A stretch of 64,000 bases of DNA from Hymenobacter sp. YC55 (GTDB taxonomy: Bacteria; Bacteroidota; Bacteroidia; Cytophagales; Hymenobacteraceae). This document shows, one piece after another, positions 18,245 through 26,919 of this stretch (position 1 is its first letter; each line of letters begins with the position of its first letter). The notes beneath the pieces were generated by a model. The model ran no database searches and had not been told where the DNA came from. It saw nothing but the letters and a program-made list of their open reading frames with translations. The DNA lies in the NCBI RefSeq assembly GCF_029433095.1, contig NZ_JARNTX010000002.1:1054001-1118000 (forward strand), written 5' to 3'. The position numbers and the translations under genes were made by a program.

Positions 18245-18664
18245 TTATTTTGTTGGCTGTTGATCTTTGCGAAATAAATACTGAACAGACATACCCTGCT
18301 GAGTGGTATTTACTAATACCCATCCTTGATTGCTCAACTCGTTAAGCTTTCTTACCTCTGCCTGGTAAATGAAATTGCGCCCGAATCTGGCTCGACGTAT
18401 GCGTACAGAAGTAGAATCAGCCGACGTGTTTTTTACTGTGGTATTTATCTGACCCTTAGAAAAATTGTACTTAATAACTGGCAGTTCTTCGGTGGTGATT
18501 GTTCCGTCAGGTTCAATAACTGTCAACGACGGCTTAGGCTGCCCACCTGTTGTATAATCCACTTCTCGTACTAGCATCAAGTAACCAGGTTCAGAATCTT
18601 TCTGTTGACCGTAAGAAAGCCCAGTTTGTAATAGCAAAGCGGCAGCAAGGAAGAATTTTAGCAT
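18245..18664 (-). CDS. Secreted protein of unknown function
   Basis: A 139 aa protein with a signal peptide (residues 1-19, cleavage near SYG-QQ). The mature part is a small beta-rich domain ending VQYLFRKD. No family recognised. Single gene in an accessory stretch; it ends at a strong hairpin. Confidence 0.65.
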   Translation of the reverse strand: MLKFFLAAALLLQTGLSYGQQKDSEPGYLMLVREVDYTTGGQPKPSLTVIEPDGTITTEELPVIKYNFSKGQINTTVKNTSADSTSVRIRRARFGRNFIYQAEVRKLNELSNQGWVLVNTTQQGMSVQYLFRKDQQPTK

Positions 18665-18826
18665 GTACTAAGTAATAAAAGTTGAGGTGTAGCTATTCTG
18701 AAGTTGCTTGGAACTGAGTTGCAGCAAATATTACAGTCGATAAGAGTCAAGGATGATGCCATCTAGGTACTTAACAATATCAGTTAAGAGGCTCATTTTT
18801 TCACAAGGATTTATAGCTGCTAAACA

Positions 18827-19517
18827 TTGGGCCTCGATTCAGTAGAGCTTATATACACCGTCGAGCGATATTTCAATATCGAAATCAAGGATGCAGAAGC
18901 CGAGCAGATAGGTACGGTCGGTGCAATGGTGGCTTGTGTGGCTGCGCACCTACAAATAGCCCCGGACACAGCGGCTTCTTCGGTTTACCAAGCCATGCAC
19001 GACAACGTATGCTGTTACCTGAAACAATTGCTTCCGCAGCAAATGATTATTACGGCTGCTACGCCGTTGAGGGAGATAGTGAAGTTCGCTGATTGGGACG
19101 CGGCTTTCTTCCAGCGGCAGTTAGAAACAGGTCTTGGGCTTGAAGTGCCTACGTTGCTTTACACCTGGCCGGTTGGAGGGCTAGGTGTACCATTTCGCTT
19201 TTTCGGCAGCAACAGAAGGCAGAAGCCACAGCAGGTATCAACCACCTTTAAGGACTTAATTGGCTGGTTGCTAGCAGCGAATTATAAAACGGTTTTTGTG
19301 CTGCCTTGGCTTTCGTACTACGATGTGCAACAGGCAGCAGTGGGCCTTATTAGTGAATGCTTAAGCGTACCGGTGCCGGAAATTCAGTTAACGGACAGCT
19401 TTACCAATGACCTAGGGGTAGACTGAACCGTGGCCGTACCTGCTGCTGAGGTTGGAAAGACAGAGTGCACATCCAAGCGCATTTGAATGTGGCCAACTGA
19501 TATCAAGATTCGTATAA
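18827..19517 (+). pseudogene. Broken acyl-carrier-protein-like gene
   Basis: The open frame 18827-19426 starts at a TTG (in-frame TAA two codons upstream) with GLDSVELIYTVERYF, which is the second half of an acyl carrier protein beginning at the phosphopantetheine Ser motif. It ends with SFTNDLGVD then TGA, which is the first half of another carrier domain stopping exactly before the Ser. In the +1 frame the sequence continues from 19425 to 19517 as EPWPYLLLRLERQS...ISRFV, resembling the missing carrier helix. I read this as a decayed two-carrier gene with an N-terminal loss and a frameshift; a functional short protein is less likely. Confidence 0.6.
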
Positions 19518-19547
19518 ACTTGATATCCACCAATCTACCTCAACACT

Positions 19548-19985
19548 ATGGAAAATAATCAGCCGCATGAAAATGCCGAGTCGCGTCGGCAGGAGCGCCG
19601 CGAGCATGACAAAGAACAGTACCGCAAGGAAGGTAACGAAATGGGCCAAGGAGGCCCCGACCCAAACCTGCAGCACCACGACCGTACCCGTTCCGGCGAC
19701 GGCAGCTTCACGCCCGATAGCCAAGCCGAAACCGGTTCTACGGACGGCATTGCCACTACCATAAGTGGCGACGGCGGCAACAACGGCGGCCGTTACCACA
19801 ACCTCGACGAAGTGAAGGCCAGCTCTACTCCCAATGCCGACCAAGGCGGCACGACGGGCGCAGGGCAAAGCCGGGAGCCGCACTTACGTACTCCTAGCGC
19901 GCAAACATCGCACACCAGCAAAGGCCCACGCGGTGACCACGGCGGAGATGGCAGCCAAGGCAGCAAGAGCGGCAACCAATCCTAA
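19548..19985 (+). CDS. Hydrophilic disordered protein
   Basis: A 145 aa protein almost without hydrophobic residues, rich in Gly, Ser, Asp, Asn, His, Gln and Glu, with a charged N-terminus (RRQERREHDKEQYRK). It is likely intrinsically disordered, somewhat like stress or desiccation hydrophilins, but I recognise no family. A good terminator follows, supporting a real gene. Confidence 0.65.
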   Translation: MENNQPHENAESRRQERREHDKEQYRKEGNEMGQGGPDPNLQHHDRTRSGDGSFTPDSQAETGSTDGIATTISGDGGNNGGRYHNLDEVKASSTPNADQGGTTGAGQSREPHLRTPSAQTSHTSKGPRGDHGGDGSQGSKSGNQS

Positions 19986-20019
19986 GAATCACCCCAAAGT
20001 CTAGGGTATGAAGACTGGA

Positions 20020-20052
20020 AAGACGGCATTCATCAGGATGCCGTCTTTTTTA
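20020..20052 (+). terminator. Terminator after the disordered protein gene
   Basis: AAGACGGCAT (20020-20029) pairs with ATGCCGTCTT (20038-20047), then a T-run. Confidence 0.85.
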
Positions 20053-20068
20053 TGGGGCTGTAGCAGAA

Positions 20069-20530
20069 CTACCGAAGCTCATCAAACGCGTACTGCGCTG
20101 TGCTCCAGAACTCGTCGAGCGCGACCAAGCGCGGCTTGAAAAAAGAGATAAGCTTAGACCAGTCGTCGCGGTTGAATAAGTTGACGGGCTGTAGCTCCTG
20201 GTAGATGCGGCTAATGGATTGGCCGTTGGCGTCTTCCGTATCCGCTTCCCACTGCCAAGTCTCGCCTAGCGTCTCGTGCAGCATGGCTTGAAGCTCCCGA
20301 AATTGCTCGAAAAACAATTCCCGAATTCCGGCATCCGGGTGCGTTAGCTCGATGCCAATCGATGCGCGGCGTCCATCGGCATGCAGCCGAAAATACACGT
20401 GCTTGAGACCAGTCTTGTAGTTAATCCAGTTGGTCGGGACTCCTTCAGCCGATGGCACCGGGGCCATATACTGTCCGAACGTAGTCCAGAAGGCTTGGCG
20501 AATTTGTGAAACTTCTGTTTTGCTGTACAT
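20069..20530 (-). CDS. DUF4268 domain-containing protein
   Basis: A 153 aa protein that is a single DUF4268 domain: R-x-x-F-W-x-x-F-G-x-Y at residues about 11-21, W-x-x-Y-K-T-G near 34-41, and a C-terminal DEFW segment. The domain is often fused to nuclease-type regions; here it stands alone. Cytosolic, function unknown. Confidence 0.85.
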   Translation of the reverse strand: MYSKTEVSQIRQAFWTTFGQYMAPVPSAEGVPTNWINYKTGLKHVYFRLHADGRRASIGIELTHPDAGIRELFFEQFRELQAMLHETLGETWQWEADTEDANGQSISRIYQELQPVNLFNRDDWSKLISFFKPRLVALDEFWSTAQYAFDELR

Positions 20531-20695
20531 AATGGCATGATGGCGCCGCTGAATAGGCTAGGAACTGAATAGCGCAGCCCTAGCTGCAGCAAATAAAATA
20601 CGAAAGTGGTAACCGGGCTGGCCGAAGATTTTTAGGAAGCTGTTACGAAGCTCAAGGCTACTTCTTTACTTTACGTCCTCACCAGTCTTGTTTCT

Positions 20696-21040
20696 ATGGC
20701 CGCTCCCGACTCTTCCGCTCTTGTTTTGCTTGAATGCTTAGTGGCTGGTACCACCCACCGACCCGGCCTGCCCAAATTTGAACCGCAGCTGCAAATTGGG
20801 CAGCGCCTGGTACTAGCGCGTGAGGCCGACAGCACCTACGACGATTGGGCAGTGCGCGTCCTAACCGCCGACTCTGACCCAATATGGCTGGGCTATCTGC
20901 CCGAGGGCCGCAATGAAACTGTAGCTCGTCTGCTAGACGCTGGGTTTCCGCTCGAAGCCCGCCTCAATCACAAAGCCTGGGAAGAAGAATGGCTGCACCT
21001 AGAAATTGAAGTGCTATTGCTACCTAACAAGCGGCAGTAA
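20696..21040 (+). CDS. HIRAN domain protein
   Basis: A 114 aa protein consisting of a HIRAN domain: VAGTTHR near residue 17, then the G-Q-R-L-V-L-A-R-E-A-D segment, Y-D-D-W-A-V-R-V and LGYLPEGRNE. HIRAN domains bind DNA ends in HLTF-type helicases and also occur as small stand-alone bacterial proteins. Its partner is unknown. It is divergent from the DUF4268 gene and converges with a helical protein. Confidence 0.85.
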   Translation: MAAPDSSALVLLECLVAGTTHRPGLPKFEPQLQIGQRLVLAREADSTYDDWAVRVLTADSDPIWLGYLPEGRNETVARLLDAGFPLEARLNHKAWEEEWLHLEIEVLLLPNKRQ

Positions 21041-21046
21041 CTACAA

Positions 21047-21125
21047 CTGTCATTCCGAGGCACGAGGAATCTGAGGAAGCACGTTCAACTATCTAGCTCG
21101 GATTCCTCGTGCCTCGGAATGACAG
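21047..21125. repeat. Intergenic inverted repeat, CTGTCAT family copy 3
   Basis: Arms 21047-21071 and 21101-21125 are perfect 25 bp complements with a 29 nt centre. It fills the gap between two convergent genes almost exactly. The end CTGTCATTCCGAG relates it to the copies at 9101 and 10698. Confidence 0.85.
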
Positions 21126-21141
21126 ACATAACTAAAAGGCC

Positions 21142-22101
21142 CTACAGCCAATCAGCCAAGGCCAGCACTTGCTGCCGGGCCGCTAGCAAAGCAGGCTCCT
21201 GCGGAAACGTATGCTGCACCCACCGCGTGAAGCCGCTCACCATCTCACCCACCGCCTGCCGATGGCTCGGCACTGGCGCGGAAACTTCTTCGGCGGGCCG
21301 CGCCGGAAACAGACCTTCCAGCCCCAAGCGCTCCAGCACTTCCGACACGAACACCATGCCGCACACCTGCATGGCCTGATAGAGCTGCACCAGTTCTGCA
21401 AGGCTCAATGGCAGTTCTTCGGCGGCTTGTAGTTTGCCTAGGCGCTCAATCATGGGCTCTAGGGCCGCAGGTTGCAAGTTGGGCATTGCGGCCACCGCGC
21501 GCAGAAACGCATGGTCGCCGGCTTCGGGCAAGGAGTGGACCAGGAGCAGCGCCAAACGCACCATTTGCAACTGCGCCTCCGAAAACCGGATGGTAGCCGC
21601 CATGGGCGCCGGCGCCGGATGAGCCGCAACGTACGCCTGAAACACCTCTTCGACCCGCAGCCGGTGCAAACCTAGCAGCATCTCCGCAGGCAGTTGTTGC
21701 TCGAGCGTAGCCAAAAATGCGCCGCTCAGCTCCTGGCAGTAAGTTTTCAATTGCTGCATCTGCGCAATGCCAATACTCATTTGGCGCCGCACATACGCCA
21801 TGACGGGCTCTGCCAAGCTGGTATCAAGCGCAAGGCGACCTAGCAAAAGTAAGTCGTACAACGGGCGGGGCTGACTTTCGAGCGTTTGCAGTAATTGCTC
21901 GTGGCTGGCAATTGTGTTGAGCTTGGTAACCTGCTCGGTGGTCAAGCCAGTGAGCGTGACGAGTTGGCGAATCGAAGCATCTTGTGAGCGACTAAGTAGT
22001 TCCAGGCAAGCCATACCATGCAGGGAGAGGCAATGCGCTAGTTGGTCGTAAAAGTCGGCAGGAAGCGTCTGAAGCCAGTTGTTGGAAGCGGAAGAAGGCA
22101 T
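21142..22101 (-). CDS. Helical protein of unknown function
   Basis: A 319 aa, Leu/Ala/Gln-rich, all-helical looking soluble protein with no signal peptide. No motif was recognised. Codon use is like the neighbours. It stands alone between a repeat and the ruvB promoter region. Confidence 0.65.
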   Translation of the reverse strand: MPSSASNNWLQTLPADFYDQLAHCLSLHGMACLELLSRSQDASIRQLVTLTGLTTEQVTKLNTIASHEQLLQTLESQPRPLYDLLLLGRLALDTSLAEPVMAYVRRQMSIGIAQMQQLKTYCQELSGAFLATLEQQLPAEMLLGLHRLRVEEVFQAYVAAHPAPAPMAATIRFSEAQLQMVRLALLLVHSLPEAGDHAFLRAVAAMPNLQPAALEPMIERLGKLQAAEELPLSLAELVQLYQAMQVCGMVFVSEVLERLGLEGLFPARPAEEVSAPVPSHRQAVGEMVSGFTRWVQHTFPQEPALLAARQQVLALADWL

Positions 22102-22391
22102 GCGGCAGCAAAAGCAATGGAAGCTGCAAGTTACGGCGCCACCCGTTTAGGGATTCAACAAAGCCAAATTCACTAACACAATGGCCAGACCAGCCAGCTG
22201 TTGTGTGAAGTGAGGTAAGGCTAGTGCGCAACAACTAAAAATGAGCTTTAGTAGCCCATCAGGAGGGATTTAGCTTTTATTTGCTAATCAGATTAGTTTA
22301 TCTGCTTCTCTGAATGTTTTTTGCTAAAAAAGGGATGATTTATTGGGCATAGGTGTTACCTTTCCAACATCAACCTTTCCATTCGGCTGCT

Positions 22392-23432
22392 ATGCGCGAA
22401 TCTTATCTCACCGGCGGCAAAGACCATATGGATGCCTCCGAAAAGGACATTGACAAGGCCCTCCGCCCGCTTTCGTTCGACGATTTTGCGGGACAGGATA
22501 AGGTAGTCGAGAACCTGAAGGTATTTGTGGCCGCTGCCAAACGCCGCGGCGACGCCCTCGACCACGTGCTCCTGCACGGGCCTCCCGGTTTAGGTAAAAC
22601 CACCCTTTCTCACATCATCGCCAACGAGCTAGAATCCGGCATCAAGATGACCAGCGGCCCGGTGCTCGACAAGCCTTCCGACCTGGCTGGCTTGCTCACC
22701 AACTTGGAGCCGCACGACGTACTGTTCATCGACGAGATTCACCGCCTCAACCCCGTGGTGGAAGAATACCTGTACTCCGCCATGGAGGACTACCGCATCG
22801 ACATTATGCTCGATTCGGGTCCGAATGCGCGCTCGGTGCAGATTACGTTGTCGCCCTTCACGCTGATTGGCGCTACCACTCGCTCCGGTATGCTCACCTC
22901 GCCGCTGCGGGCCCGTTTTGGCATCAGCTCGCGCCTGGAGTATTACGACTCCAAGCTGTTGACCAGCATTGTGCAGCGTTCGGCCGAAATCCTGGGCACG
23001 CCCATTCACGAGGATGCTGCTTACGAAATTGCTCGCCGCTCGCGCGGTACGCCACGTATCGCCAACAACTTGCTGCGCCGCACCCGCGACTTCGCCCAAA
23101 TCAAGGGCAACGGCACCATCACGGTGGAAATAGCTCAGTTTGCCCTGAACGCCCTCGACGTAGACGCCCGCGGCCTCGACGACATGGACAAGCGCATCCT
23201 TACCACCATCATCGACAAGTTCAAAGGTGGTCCGGTAGGCCTCAGCACCATTGCTACGGCCTGCGGCGAGGAAGCCGAAACCATCGAGGAAGTGTACGAG
23301 CCCTTCCTGATTCAGGAAGGCTACATCAAGCGCACCAGCCGTGGCCGCGAAGCCACCGAGCACGCCTATCAGCACCTCGGCAAGCTTATGCCCCAGCACC
23401 TGCGCGGCAACACTGGAGAGTTATTTAGTTAA
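22392..23432 (+). CDS. ruvB: Holliday junction branch migration helicase RuvB
   Basis: A 346 aa AAA+ motor that drives branch migration with RuvA in recombination repair. Walker A GPPGLGKTT, Walker B DEIH, sensor GATTRSGML, and the C-terminal winged helix with RTSRGREATEHAY are all present. The ATG at 22392 (MRESYLTGGKDHM) is chosen; a longer frame from 22353 begins at a promoter-like TACCTTTC (22357-22364). ruvA and ruvC are not adjacent. Confidence 0.97.
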   Translation: MRESYLTGGKDHMDASEKDIDKALRPLSFDDFAGQDKVVENLKVFVAAAKRRGDALDHVLLHGPPGLGKTTLSHIIANELESGIKMTSGPVLDKPSDLAGLLTNLEPHDVLFIDEIHRLNPVVEEYLYSAMEDYRIDIMLDSGPNARSVQITLSPFTLIGATTRSGMLTSPLRARFGISSRLEYYDSKLLTSIVQRSAEILGTPIHEDAAYEIARRSRGTPRIANNLLRRTRDFAQIKGNGTITVEIAQFALNALDVDARGLDDMDKRILTTIIDKFKGGPVGLSTIATACGEEAETIEEVYEPFLIQEGYIKRTSRGREATEHAYQHLGKLMPQHLRGNTGELFS

Positions 23433-23454
23433 GTTCTCGCTTCAGCGATACATA

Positions 23455-23497
23455 AAAGCGTCAGAAGGCAGTATCTTGAGCTGCTTTCTGACGCTTT
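23455..23497 (+). terminator. Terminator of ruvB
   Basis: Arms 23455-23471 and 23481-23497 pair over 17 bp with one G-U pair, followed by a T-rich stretch. Confidence 0.85.
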
Positions 23498-23538
23498 ACT
23501 TTTAATTAATTCTGTATGCTAATAACATTACAAAATAG

Positions 23539-24399
23539 ATGAAAAACATACTTGTAATATTGCTATTGTTTGTCTTTGACAAGTCGCTTTGCCAAAATGT
23601 ATTAGTCTCTTGGAGTCAGCAAAATATAGAAGGTTTAACTAAAGAGAAATATGATTTAGCTCAGCGGTTTTCTGCTGAGCAATTAGTTCACAAGAATGTA
23701 AATGATGCCAGTTGGTGTGACGTATTTTTAACGCTTAATGCATCTGTCAATAATTATAGTAAAGACATAACGTATCTTAGAAAAATAGCTGATCAAATTA
23801 CGGATAACCAGGAAACAAAATTGATTGGCACTAGTCGCTTGATTATATGGAACAGAGTGGCCTCTAATGACCTACTGTTCGAAGGTAAGGGTTTGATTGT
23901 ACACAACGACCTATTTAAAGTATCTGGCAGAGCAAATGAAATCTTACAGAACTTGACAGGTAAAAAATTCGGATACGTAACCAATAATTCAACAACTAAA
24001 GATCTTGTTGAATTAAAAAGTAAGTGGATAGACTATTTATCTAATAAAGAGGTAAAGGAAATATCTTATGCTAGTCAGCCTAATGCTAAAATACCAGAAG
24101 TTAGTAGTTTGGATGCGTTTCGTGCTATAGTTATGTCTTTAAATGACAACCCAAATAAAAAAGAAATAATGAAAAAGTGTTTAAGCAATACCTATCACTT
24201 AGATCAAATGCCTAAGGATGAAACATCATCAGCTATGTATTGTGACCCTGATAGATACTCTTTTGCATATTTGTCTATATTGATAGGTGATGAAAAATTT
24301 GATAAAGGCAAGGATGCAAAGTGGTGGAATGATTTCTGGAATAAAAACAAGGATAATCTTGTATGGAATAGTAGTAGAGGATACTACGAAGTGAAATAG
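23539..24399 (+). CDS. AT-rich orphan gene for an exported protein
   Basis: A 286 aa protein with a signal peptide (MKNILVILLLFVFDKSLC, cleavage near residue 18). The mature part is Lys/Asn-rich, with two DxxW-type segments and a C-terminal W-W-N-D-F-W-N-K-N-K stretch. No family recognised. Its base composition is clearly more AT-rich than the flanking ruvB and queG genes and it carries its own terminator, which suggests recent acquisition. Confidence 0.7.
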   Translation: MKNILVILLLFVFDKSLCQNVLVSWSQQNIEGLTKEKYDLAQRFSAEQLVHKNVNDASWCDVFLTLNASVNNYSKDITYLRKIADQITDNQETKLIGTSRLIIWNRVASNDLLFEGKGLIVHNDLFKVSGRANEILQNLTGKKFGYVTNNSTTKDLVELKSKWIDYLSNKEVKEISYASQPNAKIPEVSSLDAFRAIVMSLNDNPNKKEIMKKCLSNTYHLDQMPKDETSSAMYCDPDRYSFAYLSILIGDEKFDKGKDAKWWNDFWNKNKDNLVWNSSRGYYEVK

Positions 24400-24430
24400 C
24401 ACACAATAGCATACAGATCTTAAAGTGGCG

Positions 24431-24460
24431 AAGCGTATCTGAACTTTCAGATACGCTTTT
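24431..24460 (+). terminator. Terminator of the AT-rich gene
   Basis: A 12-13 bp stem, 24431-24442 with 24447-24458 (GAAGCGTATCTGA type arms), then TT. Confidence 0.8.
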
Positions 24461-24507
24461 CTATTGTTCTCTTCAGGTTTATTCACTCATTAGGTTCTCA
24501 GTCACAA

Positions 24508-25443
24508 ATGCTCCCCACCGCTCACTATACTGCCTTTATCAAGCAACGCGCGGCAGAGCTGGGCTTTATGTACTGTGGTATTTCCAAGGCTGAGTTTCTG
24601 GAGGAAGAAGCGCCGCGCCTTGAAAGCTGGTTGAACCGCAATATGCACGGCCAGATGGGTTACATGGCTAACCACTTCGACAAGCGCCTCGACCCGCGCC
24701 TGCTCGTGGACGGCGCCAAGTCGGTGATTTCGCTGCTGCTAAACTATTACCCGCCTGAAGAAAGCCAGCAGCCTGACGGTACGCTCAAAGTCAGCAAGTA
24801 CGCTTACGGCCGCGATTATCACTTCGTCATCAAAGACAAGCTGAAAACGTTGCTGGCAGCCATGCAAGAGGAAATAGGGGAGGTAGGCGGCCGGGTATTC
24901 GTGGATTCGGCACCGGTGATGGACAAGGCCTGGGCTAAGCGGAGCGGGGCCGGCTGGATGGGAAAAAATGCCAACTTGATTACGCCGGGCGCGGGCTCGT
25001 TCTACTTCATTGCCGAGCTGATTGTGGACGTGGAGCTAGAGTATGATGGGCCCATCAAGGACTATTGCGGCACCTGCACCAAATGCGTGGATGCTTGTCC
25101 TACAGGCGCCATCACCGAGCCGTACGTAGTAGATGGTAGTAAGTGCATTAGCTACTTCACCATCGAACTGAAAGACCAGATTCCGCGGGAGGTTGAGGGC
25201 AAGTTTGGCAACTGGGTTTTTGGCTGCGATATCTGCCAGGATGTATGCCCCTGGAACCGCTTTGCTAAGCCTCACCAGGAACCTCAGTTCGCGCCGCATC
25301 CTGGCCTGAAAGATTTGCGCCCCACCGACTGGCAAGAGATTACGCACGAGCTGTTTTCAGAGCTATTTCGGCAGTCAGCAGTGAAGCGGACGGGGTATGC
25401 TGGACTGCAACGGAATATTCGCTTTGTAACGGGCGAGGAATAA
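24508..25443 (+). CDS. queG: Epoxyqueuosine reductase
   Basis: QueG reduces epoxyqueuosine in tRNA to queuosine using cobalamin and two [4Fe-4S] clusters. The 311 aa protein has both cluster motifs, CGTCTKCVDACPTGAI near residue 190 and CDICQDVCPWNR near 245, and the N-terminal DUF1730 region. The family also has a longer HEAT-repeat version; this is the short one. Single gene ending in a 20 bp hairpin. Confidence 0.95.
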   Translation: MLPTAHYTAFIKQRAAELGFMYCGISKAEFLEEEAPRLESWLNRNMHGQMGYMANHFDKRLDPRLLVDGAKSVISLLLNYYPPEESQQPDGTLKVSKYAYGRDYHFVIKDKLKTLLAAMQEEIGEVGGRVFVDSAPVMDKAWAKRSGAGWMGKNANLITPGAGSFYFIAELIVDVELEYDGPIKDYCGTCTKCVDACPTGAITEPYVVDGSKCISYFTIELKDQIPREVEGKFGNWVFGCDICQDVCPWNRFAKPHQEPQFAPHPGLKDLRPTDWQEITHELFSELFRQSAVKRTGYAGLQRNIRFVTGEE

Positions 25444-25462
25444 GCGCACAATGCAATAAAGA

Positions 25463-25520
25463 AGGGCCCCTTTCCAGCAAGCTTACCAGGTGAAACTGGA
25501 GCTTGCTGGAAAGGGGCCCT
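25463..25520. terminator. Perfect 20 bp hairpin between queG and the small protein gene
   Basis: Arms 25463-25482 and 25501-25520 are perfect complements; CCAG/CTGG inside extends the fold. It lies between two convergent genes. Confidence 0.8.
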
Positions 25521-25537
25521 CAATAGTAGAAGCTAGC

Positions 25538-25729
25538 TTAAAGGGCTGGCTGAGCAAACACGCGGTTGAGGATACGGTGGTAGATACGGGAGAACTGCTC
25601 GTAGCACCACACTCGGAATTGGGCTAGCTCAGTGGGTACCAACATACGAAGAGCTTTGCGGAGCTCTTTCTCGAATAGGATTTTATCAAAGCTCACTTTG
25701 AGCAGAATGGTTTTTGCATATTCCAACAT
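25538..25729 (-). CDS. Small conserved-looking hypothetical protein
   Basis: A 63 aa helical, basic protein starting MLEYAKTILLKVSFDKILFE. It resembles short proteins common in this bacterial group, and its amphipathic helices could bind a partner or the membrane edge. Function unknown. It is closed by the hairpin shared with queG. Confidence 0.6.
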   Translation of the reverse strand: MLEYAKTILLKVSFDKILFEKELRKALRMLVPTELAQFRVWCYEQFSRIYHRILNRVFAQPAL

Positions 25730-26038
25730 AGGAGTAAGCTTATTTACTTTTTGGTTGTGGGTGAGAATTTTGGGTCGGTGAGCATGTATACGAAACGCTG
25801 AAAAAAGGATGCGTTTCGACCGAGTAGAGCAACGTATTTCGAGGAGAGCTTACAGTAGGAAATATAGTAAAACTCCTTGCATTAAGCGGTGTAAGATTTG
25901 GACGATGAGTTACTTATTAATAGGGGTATTCAACTATATTCCAGTCGCTGACCATAAAAAAAAGGAACCCCTTTGAGTTCCTTTTTTTCTAGAAAAATTA
26001 ACAAAGCGGCTTTGCTGCCTTAAAACAGGCGGATTTGC
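25730..26038. other. Gap upstream of the small protein gene
   Basis: 309 bp, AT-rich. It contains a perfect 8 bp dyad CGAAACGC (25791-25798) / GCGTTTCG (25811-25818) and the terminator of the ferritin-like cassette (25957-25988). No gene seen. Confidence 0.5.
25957..25988 (-). terminator. Terminator of ferritin-like cassette 2
   Basis: AAAAAAAGGAAC (25957-25968) pairs with GTTCCTTTTTTT (25977-25988); on the minus strand a T-run follows the stem. Confidence 0.85.
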
Positions 26039-26905
26039 TTACAAAGTGAACAGGTTTAGTAGCCCTTCCACACTATCGGCCGCCAGGGGTTCGTCGAAGG
26101 CTTCGGGTACACTTTCGGTTAGAATATTGGCGCCGGACCCGATAGGCAGCAACCGGAAAGGCACCGAGGTGTAGTCGGCTAACAGTTGCGTGGTAGCATG
26201 CTCAGTAGCGTACACAACAGCTGTCTTGTTGGCTACCGTAATGTCGGCATCAGCTGGGCTAGGCCACGGCTTGACTGTGGCTCCACGCTGCCGCCGTATC
26301 ATGCGGATGCGAGTAGCATGCCGGCTTTCCGTGGAATGGATCTGTAAGGCAGTTTGCAGAATGTAGTTATCCTGCACCAGAAACTCTACCATGGCCTTGT
26401 AAGCCCGCACACTAGTGTCTTCGAGTAGCTGGGCTAACGTTAGAAAGTCGTCGAAGTTGGTGAATACGCTTGGGAAGAGAGCTGCCTGGGTGTTGTTTTT
26501 GCTGCCCGTAAAATCGTAGCGAGGCTGGGCAGGTACGTCGCCATTGGACGTGCTAATGAGACGGACCAACAGGGCTGCATGCTGCTGTTGGTGTGCCTGC
26601 ATCTTCACAATCGAGGCCCGAATGCTGGTATCGGCAGGAAAGAAGCTAGCGGGAGCGGTCAGCGCTTGCGTATAGAAAGCGTTTTGCAAACGCTCCAGCC
26701 GAAGGGCGAGCAACAGCGAATCCAGGATAGTGCGCGTGTCGCGGGCTAGAGCAGGTACGCTGCCTAAGCCCAAGGGAAGGGCAGCAGCCAATGTCTTTGC
26801 CCCGAAACGGCCTAGACTAGTAAGTGCATCGCGACGGTCAGCAGGTTGCTCGAACTGGTTGGGGGTAGTGGCGGCCAAATCGGCCACAAGCTTCAGAATA
26901 TTCAT
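26039..26905 (-). CDS. Ferritin-like domain protein (cassette 2, second gene)
   Basis: A 288 aa protein of the Ferritin_2/desiccation-related type. A Tat-like twin Arg (DRRDALTSLGRFG, about residues 23-35) precedes a hydrophobic stretch, then a four-helix bundle with LLLALRLERLQNAFY, a middle helix QLLEDTSVRAYK and STESRHATRI. One usual acidic-His pair is altered (the second helix reads KMQAHQQQHAALL instead of an E-x-x-H form), so metal binding may be reduced. It pairs with the preceding lipoprotein gene 14 bp away and is a paralogue of 27793-28662. Confidence 0.85.
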   Translation of the reverse strand: MNILKLVADLAATTPNQFEQPADRRDALTSLGRFGAKTLAAALPLGLGSVPALARDTRTILDSLLLALRLERLQNAFYTQALTAPASFFPADTSIRASIVKMQAHQQQHAALLVRLISTSNGDVPAQPRYDFTGSKNNTQAALFPSVFTNFDDFLTLAQLLEDTSVRAYKAMVEFLVQDNYILQTALQIHSTESRHATRIRMIRRQRGATVKPWPSPADADITVANKTAVVYATEHATTQLLADYTSVPFRLLPIGSGANILTESVPEAFDEPLAADSVEGLLNLFTL

Positions 26906-26919
26906 GGCGGTATACAGCC

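Noticed and set aside
22629..23399. 256-codon antisense open frame inside ruvB
   Set aside because: It is a codon-bias shadow of ruvB, which is unquestionably real.
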